64,000 nt of DNA from Sedimentibacter acidaminivorans (GTDB taxonomy: Bacteria; Bacillota; Clostridia; Tissierellales; Sedimentibacteraceae). This document shows, in pieces, positions 1 through 8,732 of this stretch. Within the stretch, counting starts at the first letter, position 1. Each line of letters begins with the position of its first letter. The position numbers and the translations under genes were made by a program. The stretch is taken from contig NZ_JAGGKS010000002.1 of assembly GCF_017873955.1 (NCBI RefSeq), forward strand, positions 310,001-374,000, written 5' to 3'. The notes below the pieces were generated by a model. The model ran no database searches, was not told the origin of the DNA, and worked only from the letters and a program-made list of their open reading frames with translations.

Positions 1-23
1 TTTTATCTACATATATAAGTCCC

Positions 24-1307
24 CTATATTAGTTTAGGTAAAGTATTAGCTCCGTGTGGCATTAAATATGTTTTTAAGTTTTCGCCCTTTAATTTTTTTG
101 CTAATTCTAAAGCTTCATCTATGGTTTTAACTACAGATATATTTGCCATTGATAAATCCTCTGGATTCATAGAAGATAATAAAATCATATTAGTTTTAGA
201 TGCAACTTCACTAACATAGTATCCTATATATTTTGCTATTGAATAATCTCTTCGCAATTCTATTTCTCTGTCCACCACATTATCAAAATCCTGTGTAATC
301 TTTCTTATTACTTCATTTCCAAAACCATCACTGCATTCACTTAGAAGAATCATTACTCCACCATCTTTAATTGCCTCTCTAGCATTAATTACAGTTTTGA
401 TAGTTTGGTAAAAGTTTATATCTTTTGGATATCCCCCTGCAGTTGCTATTACCATATCAGCTTTTTCGTTGATAGGTATCCCATCTATTTTATTAACTAT
501 TTCGCAACCTTTTTCATGGGCTTTAATATAGTTTCCTGCTACAGCATGTGCAATATTTCCATTAGAATCCATAATTACATTAAACATGAAGGAAGGTTTA
601 ACAAAGTTTACTGCCTCTAGCATGTCTTCATGTATTGGATTGTTTAATACCTTACCACTTTTAGTTTCGGGATTTGATCCACTTCCCATTTCAGGGTTTA
701 ATGACATTGAATGGTTTTTCATTATGGTTTCATAACCAGCTATGCCAGGGAGTATAGATTTCTTTCCTCCACCCCATCCAACTAACAAATGAAAAACTAT
801 TGCTCCGGTAATAACTATATGGTCACATTCCATAGCCATTTTATTTATCTTCACTGGAGTTCCATAGCTTGTTTCCCCAAGATATACTAAATTATCTTCA
901 TCAGTACTTACATGATCAATAACTTTGAATCTATCTGCAAGTTTTTCTCCCAATAGCACTCTATGCTCTTCCTCACTTTGCTTTCTATGAGAGCCTGTAG
1001 CAGATATAAATATAATATCCTCGTCCCTAACTCCACCTTTATTAAGCTCTCTAACTATATAATAAAGGTAAGTACCCATCTTCTGCCAAGCTCTTGTTAT
1101 GTCAGAAATAACTAGACATACTCGTTCTCCTGGTTTAACAATTTTCGAAAGTTTTGCACTATCAATAGGATTTTCTAAAGCATCAAGTATTACCTCTTCC
1201 TCAGTTTTATTATCATCCATAGCATTACTTTCAATAATTCCAAGTAAGTTTTCATCAGGTATTTTAATTTCAACTTTTTCTCTTCCATATTTCATTTTGT
1301 AATTCAT
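24..1307 (-). CDS. larA: LarA-type nickel-dependent lactate racemase family protein
   Basis: 427 residues, the usual length for the LarA/DUF2088 family, which racemises lactate or related 2-hydroxy acids using a nickel-pincer nucleotide. Residues that line up with the known active site are present: Arg72 (SDITR), His107 (TGSH), His173, the GGGKKSILPG loop with Lys182/183 that would carry the cofactor, His199 (KNHS) and Lys294 (GYPKD). The start is supported by GGGAGGAAG just upstream. The cofactor genes larB, larC and larE are not in the window. Substrate is uncertain, because many LarA homologues act on hydroxy acids other than lactate. Confidence 0.88.
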   Translation of the reverse strand: MNYKMKYGREKVEIKIPDENLLGIIESNAMDDNKTEEEVILDALENPIDSAKLSKIVKPGERVCLVISDITRAWQKMGTYLYYIVRELNKGGVRDEDIIFISATGSHRKQSEEEHRVLLGEKLADRFKVIDHVSTDEDNLVYLGETSYGTPVKINKMAMECDHIVITGAIVFHLLVGWGGGKKSILPGIAGYETIMKNHSMSLNPEMGSGSNPETKSGKVLNNPIHEDMLEAVNFVKPSFMFNVIMDSNGNIAHAVAGNYIKAHEKGCEIVNKIDGIPINEKADMVIATAGGYPKDINFYQTIKTVINAREAIKDGGVMILLSECSDGFGNEVIRKITQDFDNVVDREIELRRDYSIAKYIGYYVSEVASKTNMILLSSMNPEDLSMANISVVKTIDEALELAKKLKGENLKTYLMPHGANTLPKLI

Positions 1308-1363
1308 AGGTATACTTCCTCCCTGTAATGTTTCGTATTGAAAGTTGTTAATAATATTCCAAT

Positions 1364-1387
1364 AGTATATAAAAAATTTTATATACT
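1364..1387. promoter_or_regulatory. Near-perfect 24-bp palindrome upstream of larA
   Basis: AGTATATAAAA and TTTTATATACT form 11-bp arms around two bases, 57 bp before the larA start. It could be an operator in the promoter region. The rest of 1308-1590 is AT-rich and shows nothing else I can name. Confidence 0.4.
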
Positions 1388-1590
1388 AATAAATACTCTT
1401 TAATCCGATTTTTATATATCATACTACAAAATTTAAATTTACGAAACTTTATTTCTAAAAAAATTAAAAATTTTTCCAACCATCACACCTGAAATAAGTT
1501 TACATTAATATACCCATGGAGATTCGTACAATAGATATTACTATTAGATTTATGTATATCTATAAGGACATAATTTATCTGATAATCCAC

Positions 1591-2082
1591 TTATATTGTA
1601 AGTGTCATATTAAACCATTGAGCACCGCCATATGTTGATTCTGAAATGCCATTGTTTACAAAACCAAAATATTCATAGTAATGAACAAGTCTATCCTTGC
1701 AAGTCAGGATAACTCTTTTACGGCAATCAGTTCTAGCAATTTCAATATAATAATTCATTAGTTTTGCAGCAATACCTTGTCTTTGATGTTCAGGTAGAAC
1801 GTCAAGGCCAAAAACTGCTAAACTTTCACCATCTGGTATATGGTGGCTGGAATCATGATATAATGCATCATAAATAACAGGGCTATTCGTTGCACAACCA
1901 TTAATAAATCCAACTATTTCCCTGTTTTTTTCTGCTACTAAAAAAGATTCTGGAAAAGTAGCTATACGTTCCTCAATAGATTGTTTTGAAGCTGCCTCAG
2001 CAGCTGGAAAGCATTCTACTTCAATTTCCGCAATTTTATCCAAATCCTCTTTTTTAACTCTTCTAATAACAATTTCACCCAT
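1591..2082 (-). CDS. GNAT family N-acetyltransferase
   Basis: 163 residues with one GNAT fold. The acetyl-CoA binding motif A is LPEHQRQGIAAKLM near residues 97-110, followed by a C-terminal YYEYFGF motif. The CFPAAEAAS stretch near residue 29 resembles bacterial arylalkylamine (serotonin-type) N-acetyltransferase homologues, but the true substrate cannot be read from sequence. The start has GTGAGGAGAA upstream. It stands alone on the minus strand, so context gives no function. Confidence 0.85.
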   Translation of the reverse strand: MGEIVIRRVKKEDLDKIAEIEVECFPAAEAASKQSIEERIATFPESFLVAEKNREIVGFINGCATNSPVIYDALYHDSSHHIPDGESLAVFGLDVLPEHQRQGIAAKLMNYYIEIARTDCRKRVILTCKDRLVHYYEYFGFVNNGISESTYGGAQWFNMTLTI

Positions 2083-2235
2083 TTAAATTCTCCTCACTTT
2101 AAAATTAGTATTTTTTATATCGCAACTATAATTTCTGTACATTATACCATAATTTTCAAATTAACAAAATAAAAATCGCTTACATAGATAAATTGAACAT
2201 ATCCTATCAAGTATCGAAACAATGCGCACTAAAAT

Positions 2236-2284
2236 ATGATATGCAACTTTTTGGGTGCATCTAACCATAAGGTGAGCATATCAT
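2236..2284 (-). terminator. Hairpin downstream of the copper-amine-oxidase-like gene
   Basis: ATGATATGC and GCATATCAT pair perfectly around a 31-nt loop that itself contains ACC-ATAA-GGT. On the minus strand it is followed by ATATTTTAG. It sits about 45 bp after the stop of the gene at 2327 and is a plausible, not classical, terminator. Confidence 0.4.
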
Positions 2285-2326
2285 TTTATCATTGGTTTGT
2301 ACCATATTAACTGGTTATTCGATTCT

Positions 2327-3271
2327 TTATATTGTCCATTGATTGTGAATAATACCTACTAATTTCCAATCACCTTCATATTGTTCAAATACTAATCTAA
2401 GACTTTGCCAGTCTATTCCTGCGAAATCAGGATTAAATCCCGAAAAGTAATATTCTACTACAATGGCATTTTTATATACTTCAAATTGATTTTCAGTCAT
2501 ATTTCCACGACTTAGTACTTCATTGTATCCTATAACCTCCGCATTAATGAAATCCGCTGTATAAATGAACTTATCATAATATTGGTTTGAAGTTAATAAA
2601 ATATTATCACCTTTACCATCATAACTTCCCCATGTATAAACAGCTTGATCATTGAAGAAATTATTAATTTCTTCTTGATTAAATACAATATCATTCTCAA
2701 TTGAAACATAAGTGTATGGAGTAAACCTTACACCTTTGACTGGATGAACAAATTCGGAAATTAATTCTGAATCTTTATTACTTATAGCATGAATTATTTT
2801 ATTTGAAGTCTCTTCTATAATTTTTTTAGCTAACTCGGATTTCAAAACACTCTCTTCAGCTATAGTTGCTACAACATTATTATTTTCCCAGCTTACAGTA
2901 TATCCAAATGATTCTAAAACAACTCTTATGGGAAGATATGTTCTGTTTTCTTTTATTTGAGCAACTGTGTCATTAGCAACTTCAACTCCATCTATATAAA
3001 TAATAGATTTTCCGATAGGCACTTTAACACTAATACCGTCTTTTTCTACTGTCGCAGTTAAACTTGCTTGATCCCATTCAACAGTAGCTCCAAATGATTC
3101 CATTGTTGCTCTTAAAGGAACTTGAGTTCTACCTTGTTTATCAATAAATGGAAATCCAGAGTCATTGTTATATTGAACATCCACTTCATTAATTTTTACA
3201 TCTACTGCAAATGCTGAAGAAGTAATTGCAAGTGTTAAAATTAACACTAAAATTAGAATTTTCTTTTTCAT
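2327..3271 (-). CDS. Secreted protein with copper amine oxidase N-terminal-like domain
   Basis: 314 residues. A Lys-rich start and hydrophobic core (LILVLILTLAITSSAFA) give a signal peptide ending near residue 22. Residues 45-135 hold two copies of the stalk-like 'copper amine oxidase N-terminal' motif (VPLRATMESFGATVEW and LPIRVVLESFGYTVSW), a cell-surface module common in Clostridia and unrelated to catalysis. Residues 140-314 form an unrecognised extracellular domain with a DUF4829/NTF2-like feel, ending in a beta-rich segment. Exported; function unknown. The gene has its own AT-rich promoter region with a palindrome. Confidence 0.82.
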   Translation of the reverse strand: MKKKILILVLILTLAITSSAFAVDVKINEVDVQYNNDSGFPFIDKQGRTQVPLRATMESFGATVEWDQASLTATVEKDGISVKVPIGKSIIYIDGVEVANDTVAQIKENRTYLPIRVVLESFGYTVSWENNNVVATIAEESVLKSELAKKIIEETSNKIIHAISNKDSELISEFVHPVKGVRFTPYTYVSIENDIVFNQEEINNFFNDQAVYTWGSYDGKGDNILLTSNQYYDKFIYTADFINAEVIGYNEVLSRGNMTENQFEVYKNAIVVEYYFSGFNPDFAGIDWQSLRLVFEQYEGDWKLVGIIHNQWTI

Positions 3272-3315
3272 TAATAATATATCTCCTTAAAATCTATTTT
3301 TATTTATTATACCAG

Positions 3316-3342
3316 ATAACCTTATAGAAACCATAAGGTTAT
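3316..3342. promoter_or_regulatory. 10-bp inverted repeat at the 2327-3271 gene promoter
   Basis: ATAACCTTAT and ATAAGGTTAT are perfect 10-bp arms separated by 7 bp. A TATAAT lies just downstream on the minus strand, near 3306-3311. The position suits an operator, or an RNA hairpin if transcription starts upstream. Apart from this and the promoter at 3518-3546, the 3272-3676 gap shows nothing I can name. Confidence 0.45.
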
Positions 3343-3517
3343 TCATTTAATAAATTATACCATTTTTATTTTAATATGTAAATATATGGTCAATAATCAT
3401 CATACTCGTAGAAAGTTTTAATATCTCTAGAAATAGAACAAAATTTATATAACATAATAATAGGTGATATGTTGTTATCTACTTTTAATGTTATAGTCAT
3501 GAATTAATAATTACTTG

Positions 3518-3546
3518 TTGATATGTTGGAGTGTGCGTAATATAAT
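3518..3546 (+). promoter_or_regulatory. Sigma-A type promoter for the EamA transporter gene
   Basis: TTGATA, 17-bp spacer, TATAAT on the plus strand. It predicts a leader of about 120 nt before the start at 3677. Confidence 0.6.
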
Positions 3547-3676
3547 ATCTCAAGGAACAGCATAAGTAGTGTTGTTGTAGCAAATAAAAATATAACAACA
3601 TAATTTTAAATTTACATAGAATGCTTAGTATAACTGTTTAAGTTACTTTAAATTACCCGATTATGGAGGATACAAT

Positions 3677-4576
3677 ATGATTCAATCACATTATGGAGAA
3701 ATATATGCACTTATTACTGCAATATTTTGGACTTTTACTGCTATTTCTTTTGAATTGGCAGGGAAAAAAGTAGGTTCTTTATCTGTAAATTACATAAGAT
3801 TAATATTAGGATTTATACTAATTTGTTTATTTACAGTTTTTTCAAGAGGAATGGTTTTACCCTTTGATGCAACTGTAGAGGCATGGATTTGGCTTAGTGC
3901 ATCAGGTATTGTAGGATTTGTTATTGGAGATTTGTTCCTATTTCAATCATATTTAGAAATCGGCTCAAGAATATCTATGCTTATTATGGCACTGGTACCT
4001 CCAATCACTGCTTTTTTAGGTTTCATAACTATGAGAGAAGTGATTTCACTTTCAAATTTGGTAGGAATGGCTATAACAATTTTAGGTATTTCCTTTGTAG
4101 TATTAGTCAAAAATCCTGAAGGTAAAAGTTTTAAATTTACTCGTTCTGTTAAAGGAATTGTTTATGCCTTTGTAGGTGCACTTGGACAATCATTAGGATT
4201 GATACTTAGCAAAATAGGCATGGGGAGTTATGATCCATTTGCAGCTACTCAAATACGAATATTATCTGGTATTATTGGATTTACTATAGTATTTATGTTT
4301 ATGAAAAGGTGGGACAAGTTAAAAGAAGCTATAAAAAATAAAGAAGCGATGAAGTATATAACAATTGGATCGTTATTTGGTCCTTTCCTAGGTGTAGCTT
4401 TTAGCCTTTTAGCAATTCAACATACAACCACAGGTGTAGCTTCTACTATAACGTCCATTGTCCCTGTACTTATTATTCCTTTATCGATATTTATTTTAAA
4501 AGAGAAAATATACCCAAAAGAGATTATAGGTGCAATTATATCTGTTATAGGTATAACCGTGCTTTTCGTTATGTAG
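3677..4576 (+). CDS. DMT superfamily (EamA) transporter
   Basis: 299 residues, about ten membrane helices in two EamA halves (residues about 5-150 and 155-299), as in drug/metabolite exporters. The second half ends in the typical STITSIVPVLIIPLSIFILKE and VIGAIISVIGI pattern. It is an inner-membrane carrier for an unknown metabolite. GGAGG lies 7 bases before the ATG. Monocistronic by context: the next gene is on the other strand. Confidence 0.9.
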   Translation: MIQSHYGEIYALITAIFWTFTAISFELAGKKVGSLSVNYIRLILGFILICLFTVFSRGMVLPFDATVEAWIWLSASGIVGFVIGDLFLFQSYLEIGSRISMLIMALVPPITAFLGFITMREVISLSNLVGMAITILGISFVVLVKNPEGKSFKFTRSVKGIVYAFVGALGQSLGLILSKIGMGSYDPFAATQIRILSGIIGFTIVFMFMKRWDKLKEAIKNKEAMKYITIGSLFGPFLGVAFSLLAIQHTTTGVASTITSIVPVLIIPLSIFILKEKIYPKEIIGAIISVIGITVLFVM

Positions 4577-4625
4577 CTATTTTAACTTCATATAACCTTA
4601 ACATTGACTGTACAAATTACTGAAT

Positions 4626-4666
4626 AATATGTGTTCAACTTAGAACTTCTAAGTCGAACACATATT
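4626..4666. repeat. 20-bp inverted repeat between convergent genes
   Basis: Two 20-nt arms (4626-4645 and 4647-4666) match at 19 of 20 positions with almost no loop. It lies between the convergent EamA and pirin genes. Neither strand has a run of T after the stem, so it is a stable hairpin or processing signal rather than a standard intrinsic terminator. Confidence 0.6.
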
Positions 4667-4727
4667 GAAAAAATTTCAAAAGAATTAAGGTAGTAATACT
4701 TAGTTATTCAAATACTCTGCTTTGATT

Positions 4728-5573
4728 TTATTTATGTTTCACAAATGTACCTTCATCAAGATCTTTATAAGCTTCATTTAATTCTTCTTTCGTATTCATT
4801 ACAATTGGACCGCCCCAGGCCACTGGCTCTTTAAGTGGTTTGCCTGCAAACAGAAAAAATCTTATACCACCTTTTCCAGCTTTAGCTCTAAATTCATCTC
4901 CATTATCAAATAACAAAGCTCTCTTGCTATCAATTAAATTATCTTCCGATTCTCCGAAAAATCCATCTCCCTCTACTATGTAAATAAATAAGTTTAAATC
5001 TTCTTCCGTCTTAAATTTCCATTCGACTCCTTCTTTCATTTCAACATCAAAATAAAGTATCTTTACATAGTCTCCGTAAACTGAACTTGTATTTCCTTTA
5101 TAATCTCCAGATATTACCCTTACAACAGTTCCAGCTTCTTCAACTTTAGGTATCATATCCGCTTTAATATCACAATAACTAGGATTTGTCATTTTATACT
5201 TTTTAGGAAGATTCAACCAAAGCTGCGACCCAAGCATTCTATCAGAAGGTTGTGGCATTTCCTGATGCATAATTCCGCTTCCAGCAGTCATCCATTGACA
5301 ACATCCATCTAAAATGCTCCCTTTATTTCCCAAACTGTCACCATGCTCTATATCTCCTTTTATTAAATATGTGATAGTCTCTATTCCCCTATGAGGATGC
5401 CATGGGAAGCCTTTTACATAATCATCTGGATTTTCAGAATCAAATGCATCAAGCATTAAAAACGGATCAAAGTCTTCCACATCATCATGTCCTATTACTC
5501 TAACTAATCTTACCCCTGCACCATCAACCGCTCTTTTTCCTGCAACTATTTTTTTTACATTCCTAATCTTCAT
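4728..5573 (-). CDS. Pirin family protein
   Basis: 281 residues, bicupin pirin fold. The metal ligands of the family are visible: HPHRG near residue 54 and MHQEMP near residue 98 (His, His, His, Glu). Bacterial pirins bind Fe/Cu and some have quercetin dioxygenase activity; others act as regulators. An ATG six codons upstream (5591) is open, but the in-frame codons between hold GGAGGATAGAGG, a strong binding site for the ATG at 5573, so that start is chosen. Physiological role here unknown. Confidence 0.9.
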   Translation of the reverse strand: MKIRNVKKIVAGKRAVDGAGVRLVRVIGHDDVEDFDPFLMLDAFDSENPDDYVKGFPWHPHRGIETITYLIKGDIEHGDSLGNKGSILDGCCQWMTAGSGIMHQEMPQPSDRMLGSQLWLNLPKKYKMTNPSYCDIKADMIPKVEEAGTVVRVISGDYKGNTSSVYGDYVKILYFDVEMKEGVEWKFKTEEDLNLFIYIVEGDGFFGESEDNLIDSKRALLFDNGDEFRAKAGKGGIRFFLFAGKPLKEPVAWGGPIVMNTKEELNEAYKDLDEGTFVKHK

Positions 5574-5960
5574 ATGTCCTCTATCCTCCATTTTAAATTA
5601 ACAATTTTAAGATTAATGATTATTAAGTTATATCTATATAATACCCATGCATTTGCAGCCAACTCATTTATTTATTTTTCATTAATTATATTTTGTCGTA
5701 ATTAGGTTATTTCAGAGTAAATAATAAAACAATAATCTGATGTTATATGAAGCGAATGCTTAAATTTGTAATAATACTGTCACTTAATACACCTTATTGC
5801 AGGGTTATAATGTGTTAAGAATAATAATGAAAAACTTAATCATTGTGAAGTTAAGCTTTTTATTTCTTATAATAATCAGTCAAAAACAATCAAAATATAC
5901 ATATTTTGTGAATATTATTAACAAATCCTTAAGTAATCCTTAACCAAACTCTTTAAATCT

Positions 5961-6013
5961 GTAATATTATTGTAATATTTTTATTTTTATGAAAATTCGT
6001 GTAATATTATTGT
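5961..6013 (+). repeat. Direct repeat of a 13-mer upstream of the CAP gene
   Basis: GTAATATTATTGT occurs at 5961-5973 and 6001-6013, 40 bp apart (about four helix turns) and upstream of the promoter at 6045-6073. It may be a pair of activator sites. The rest of 5574-6044 has only a weak AAAACTTAA/TTAAG hairpin near 5828-5858. Confidence 0.35.
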
Positions 6014-6044
6014 CTTGTTTGCCATTTAAGCAAGTTATTGTGGG

Positions 6045-6073
6045 TTTAAAAGCAAAAAAGTACATGCTATAAT
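6045..6073 (+). promoter_or_regulatory. Extended -10 promoter of the CAP-domain gene
   Basis: TGCTATAAT is an exact extended -10; TTTAAA lies 17 bp upstream as a weak -35. The start site would be near 6080, leaving a leader of about 95 nt that contains a small GAAG-TAAGG/CCTT-CTTC hairpin. This argues against translation from the open ATG at 6080. Confidence 0.6.
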
Positions 6074-6175
6074 TCTATCATGACGAAAAGCTCATTAACA
6101 AGTTATAAAGTTTCAAAAGAAGTAAGGGGTAAAACCTTCTTCCAAAAAAATCTAAGACTAAATAGGAGTGACATT

Positions 6176-6967
6176 ATGAAAAAGAAAATATTAGCATTAA
6201 CTTTGGCTGCAACACTAACTTTATCATCAACATCAGTATTTGCATCAACAACAACATGTACCGAATCTAATTATGATTTAAACAACTTGGAAAATTACAT
6301 CAGTAATTTAGATAATGAGAAAACTAACATAACTAAGATGACTGTAAATGGAAATACAGTAGATTTGAATTCAATAGATTGGAAATCGATATTGAATAAC
6401 AAAACAACTAGTCCCGCAGAAACAAAGCAAACAGCTGCAAAACCAGCCGCGACTCAGTCTACAGCTGAAAAACCAACTGCAACTCAATCGACAGTTACAA
6501 AACCATCGGTGACTCAAACTACATCCGAAAAACCTGCTGCAACTCAACAAGCAGCACCAAGCAACACAGAAGTTTCTTCGTCAGTATCTTCATATGAGCA
6601 AAAAGTAGTAGAACTTGTAAATGTTGAAAGACAAAAAGCTGGTTTGTCTTCACTTTCTCTTGACACAGCAATATCTAATGTAGCAAGAATGAAATCTAAA
6701 GATATGGCAACTAACAATTATTTTGCACACCAATCACCAACTTATGGTAGTGCTGGAGACATGTTAACAAAATACGGAATCAAATGGTCTGCATGGGGCG
6801 AAAATATCGCATCAGGTCAAAGAACACCACAAGAAGTTGTAACTGCATGGATGAACTCTCCTGGACATAAAGCTAATATTATGTCTACTAACTTCTCAAA
6901 ACTAGGTGTTGGATATGCCGTAAATTCAAACGGAACACCTTATTGGACACAAATGTTCACTAACTAA
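6176..6967 (+). CDS. Secreted CAP (SCP/PR1-like) domain protein
   Basis: 263 residues. The signal peptide (MKKKILALTLAATL...FAS) starts at the ATG at 6176, which has AGGAG 8 bases upstream. Residues about 75-130 are a low-complexity linker rich in Thr, Pro, Ala, Glu and Lys with four KP(S/T)xTQ-type repeats, probably cell-wall spanning. Residues 140-263 are a CAP domain of the YkwD type, with NVERQKAGL, a FAHQSP His, WGENIASG and SPGHKANIM motifs. Such proteins are secreted by many clostridia, and some are linked to sporulation or the cell wall. Enzymatic activity is not established for this subfamily. Confidence 0.9.
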   Translation: MKKKILALTLAATLTLSSTSVFASTTTCTESNYDLNNLENYISNLDNEKTNITKMTVNGNTVDLNSIDWKSILNNKTTSPAETKQTAAKPAATQSTAEKPTATQSTVTKPSVTQTTSEKPAATQQAAPSNTEVSSSVSSYEQKVVELVNVERQKAGLSSLSLDTAISNVARMKSKDMATNNYFAHQSPTYGSAGDMLTKYGIKWSAWGENIASGQRTPQEVVTAWMNSPGHKANIMSTNFSKLGVGYAVNSNGTPYWTQMFTN

Positions 6968-7006
6968 TTAAAAAGTTATAATTCTAACAATAGAAAATTA
7001 ATTATT

Positions 7007-7040
7007 AACATCGGTTGAACAAAATCAACCGATGTTTTAT
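7007..7040 (+). terminator. Rho-independent terminator of the CAP gene
   Basis: AACATCGGTTG pairs perfectly with CAACCGATGTT (11 bp, 8-nt loop) and is followed by TTATTATG. Confidence 0.88.
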
Positions 7041-7150
7041 TATGTCATATTTTTATTATTCTCTATACAATAATAAATATATAATTATTTCCGATACTTT
7101 TTATAATGCAACAAATGCCTCGTTACAGGAAATTTTCCACATCTTCATTT

Positions 7151-8470
7151 TTAATCATTTAGTATTGCCTTGATTGCTGTCTCGCTTGTAACACCAACAG
7201 CTCCCATATCCCCTAGCATTTGAGAATACACAGGTAATTGTAAAACGGTTGCATAATTGATTATGAGTACTTCATCGATTTTATTTTCCTGTATGACATC
7301 ATAGATATTATTTGTAAAATAGCGTGGATCTGCTACAAATATGTCACTGTAATGGGGCAGAAGAAATGGAATAAAAGCATTTCCGTATGAATCTTTAATG
7401 ATGAGAATTTTTTTCTCCATGCCTGAATCAATTTTAATATGCGATAAAGCAGTGTCTCCGCCCATGAAAACAGAATATTTCCTAGCTTTTTCAAAGTAGA
7501 ATGGAAAAATTATCTGACTTGAATCCCATGTTGTTCCATCTCTGTTTATCGATGAATACTCAACCGATTGCAAAGGTTTATAATACCATATATCATCCAA
7601 ATTATTTTCTAATCTTTCATTTTGAGTCATATTATAAATAGAACCTAGATATTTATTTTTAGAATCTATTTTATTATAGTTTTCTAAAGGTACTGAAACT
7701 TCACATTTAATTTTCATAAATGCTTCATATGCTCTATATGCGCCTAAAGCTGTCCAATGGTGATCTGTTTTAAAATACAAATATTCTTCCTTATTTGCTT
7801 CGATATTAGAGTAAGCATCTACAGTTATAATTTTATTATCCATATTTGAATAAGCATAATCAATTCCATCTTTTTGTGAACCACTCAAATCTCTATAATC
7901 ACCAGGCATATTAAATTCGCTTGATGTAGGGGCAATAAGGCTATATATTTTAACGTCATCAGTCAAGTTTTCTACATAATTATTAACTGATTCAACATAA
8001 ATGTTCGCATTATATTTGCTAAATATAAACTTTTCATAACCTACACTATTTATTATAACAAAATTCCCCTCATTTTCTGGAGGATGTTCAATAGGCAAAT
8101 CATTCCCTATGATGTCCACTGCATTTGAACTAATCTCATTTTCACGCTCTTTAGATTCTTTAGAACTCGCTACCTCTTCATATTTTTCGGATTCTTCTAA
8201 TTTTTCTTGATTTTCTTTCATTATTACATTTAGTTCATTATTATCTGAAGATTCATTTGCTTCTCTGTCAATTAAATCGATTTCCTCCCTAGAGGCTTCT
8301 TCCTTTACATCTACATCAATGTTGCTTATTATATTTGAATTTTCATTTTCAATTGCAGAAATTAACTCTTTATCAGTTGAATCTCTGCTGTTACGGAGCA
8401 TTATCGCTATAAATACTAAGACAATTACTGTAATAAAACATAATAATTTCATGTTTTTTCCAATATACAT
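7151..8470 (-). CDS. DHHW family membrane-anchored protein (SGNH/AlgX-like)
   Basis: 439 residues. One N-terminal membrane helix (residues about 8-26) is followed by an acidic, Glu/Ser/Asn-rich linker to about residue 125. The extracytoplasmic domain carries TDHHWT near residue 236, the signature of the DHHW family, and KDSYGNAFIPFL further on, as in AlgJ/AlgX-type SGNH proteins that take part in O-acetylating surface polysaccharides. These usually sit beside an MBOAT acyltransferase; none is in this window. The start is supported by GAGGAAGG upstream. The biochemical role is inferred from the family only. Confidence 0.82.
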   Translation of the reverse strand: MYIGKNMKLLCFITVIVLVFIAIMLRNSRDSTDKELISAIENENSNIISNIDVDVKEEASREEIDLIDREANESSDNNELNVIMKENQEKLEESEKYEEVASSKESKERENEISSNAVDIIGNDLPIEHPPENEGNFVIINSVGYEKFIFSKYNANIYVESVNNYVENLTDDVKIYSLIAPTSSEFNMPGDYRDLSGSQKDGIDYAYSNMDNKIITVDAYSNIEANKEEYLYFKTDHHWTALGAYRAYEAFMKIKCEVSVPLENYNKIDSKNKYLGSIYNMTQNERLENNLDDIWYYKPLQSVEYSSINRDGTTWDSSQIIFPFYFEKARKYSVFMGGDTALSHIKIDSGMEKKILIIKDSYGNAFIPFLLPHYSDIFVADPRYFTNNIYDVIQENKIDEVLIINYATVLQLPVYSQMLGDMGAVGVTSETAIKAILND

Positions 8471-8732
8471 AATGATACCTTCCTCTTTCCAAGCATAAAA
8501 TGCTTTCCAAGAATAATATATATGTTATTATAACCTACAAATTATGCAAATTCTATATATATTTATTAAAATTATTTATCAATACATTGTAAATTTAATT
8601 AATAAAGAAGATAATTATTTCATTTTTTAATTTTAATGACAACATGAGTTTATTTTTTTATGCATGTACAGTATAGAAACATTCTAAGCTTCTTGAATAA
8701 TATAATTATAAGTAAAATAAAGGAGGTTCATT

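Noticed and set aside
6074-6175. Possible cyclic di-GMP or cyclic di-AMP riboswitch before the CAP gene
   Set aside because: A GGGTTTAAA stretch near 6042-6050 and a small hairpin recall parts of such aptamers, but the conserved GCACTTGA/GCAACCGACC or c-di-AMP core elements are missing.
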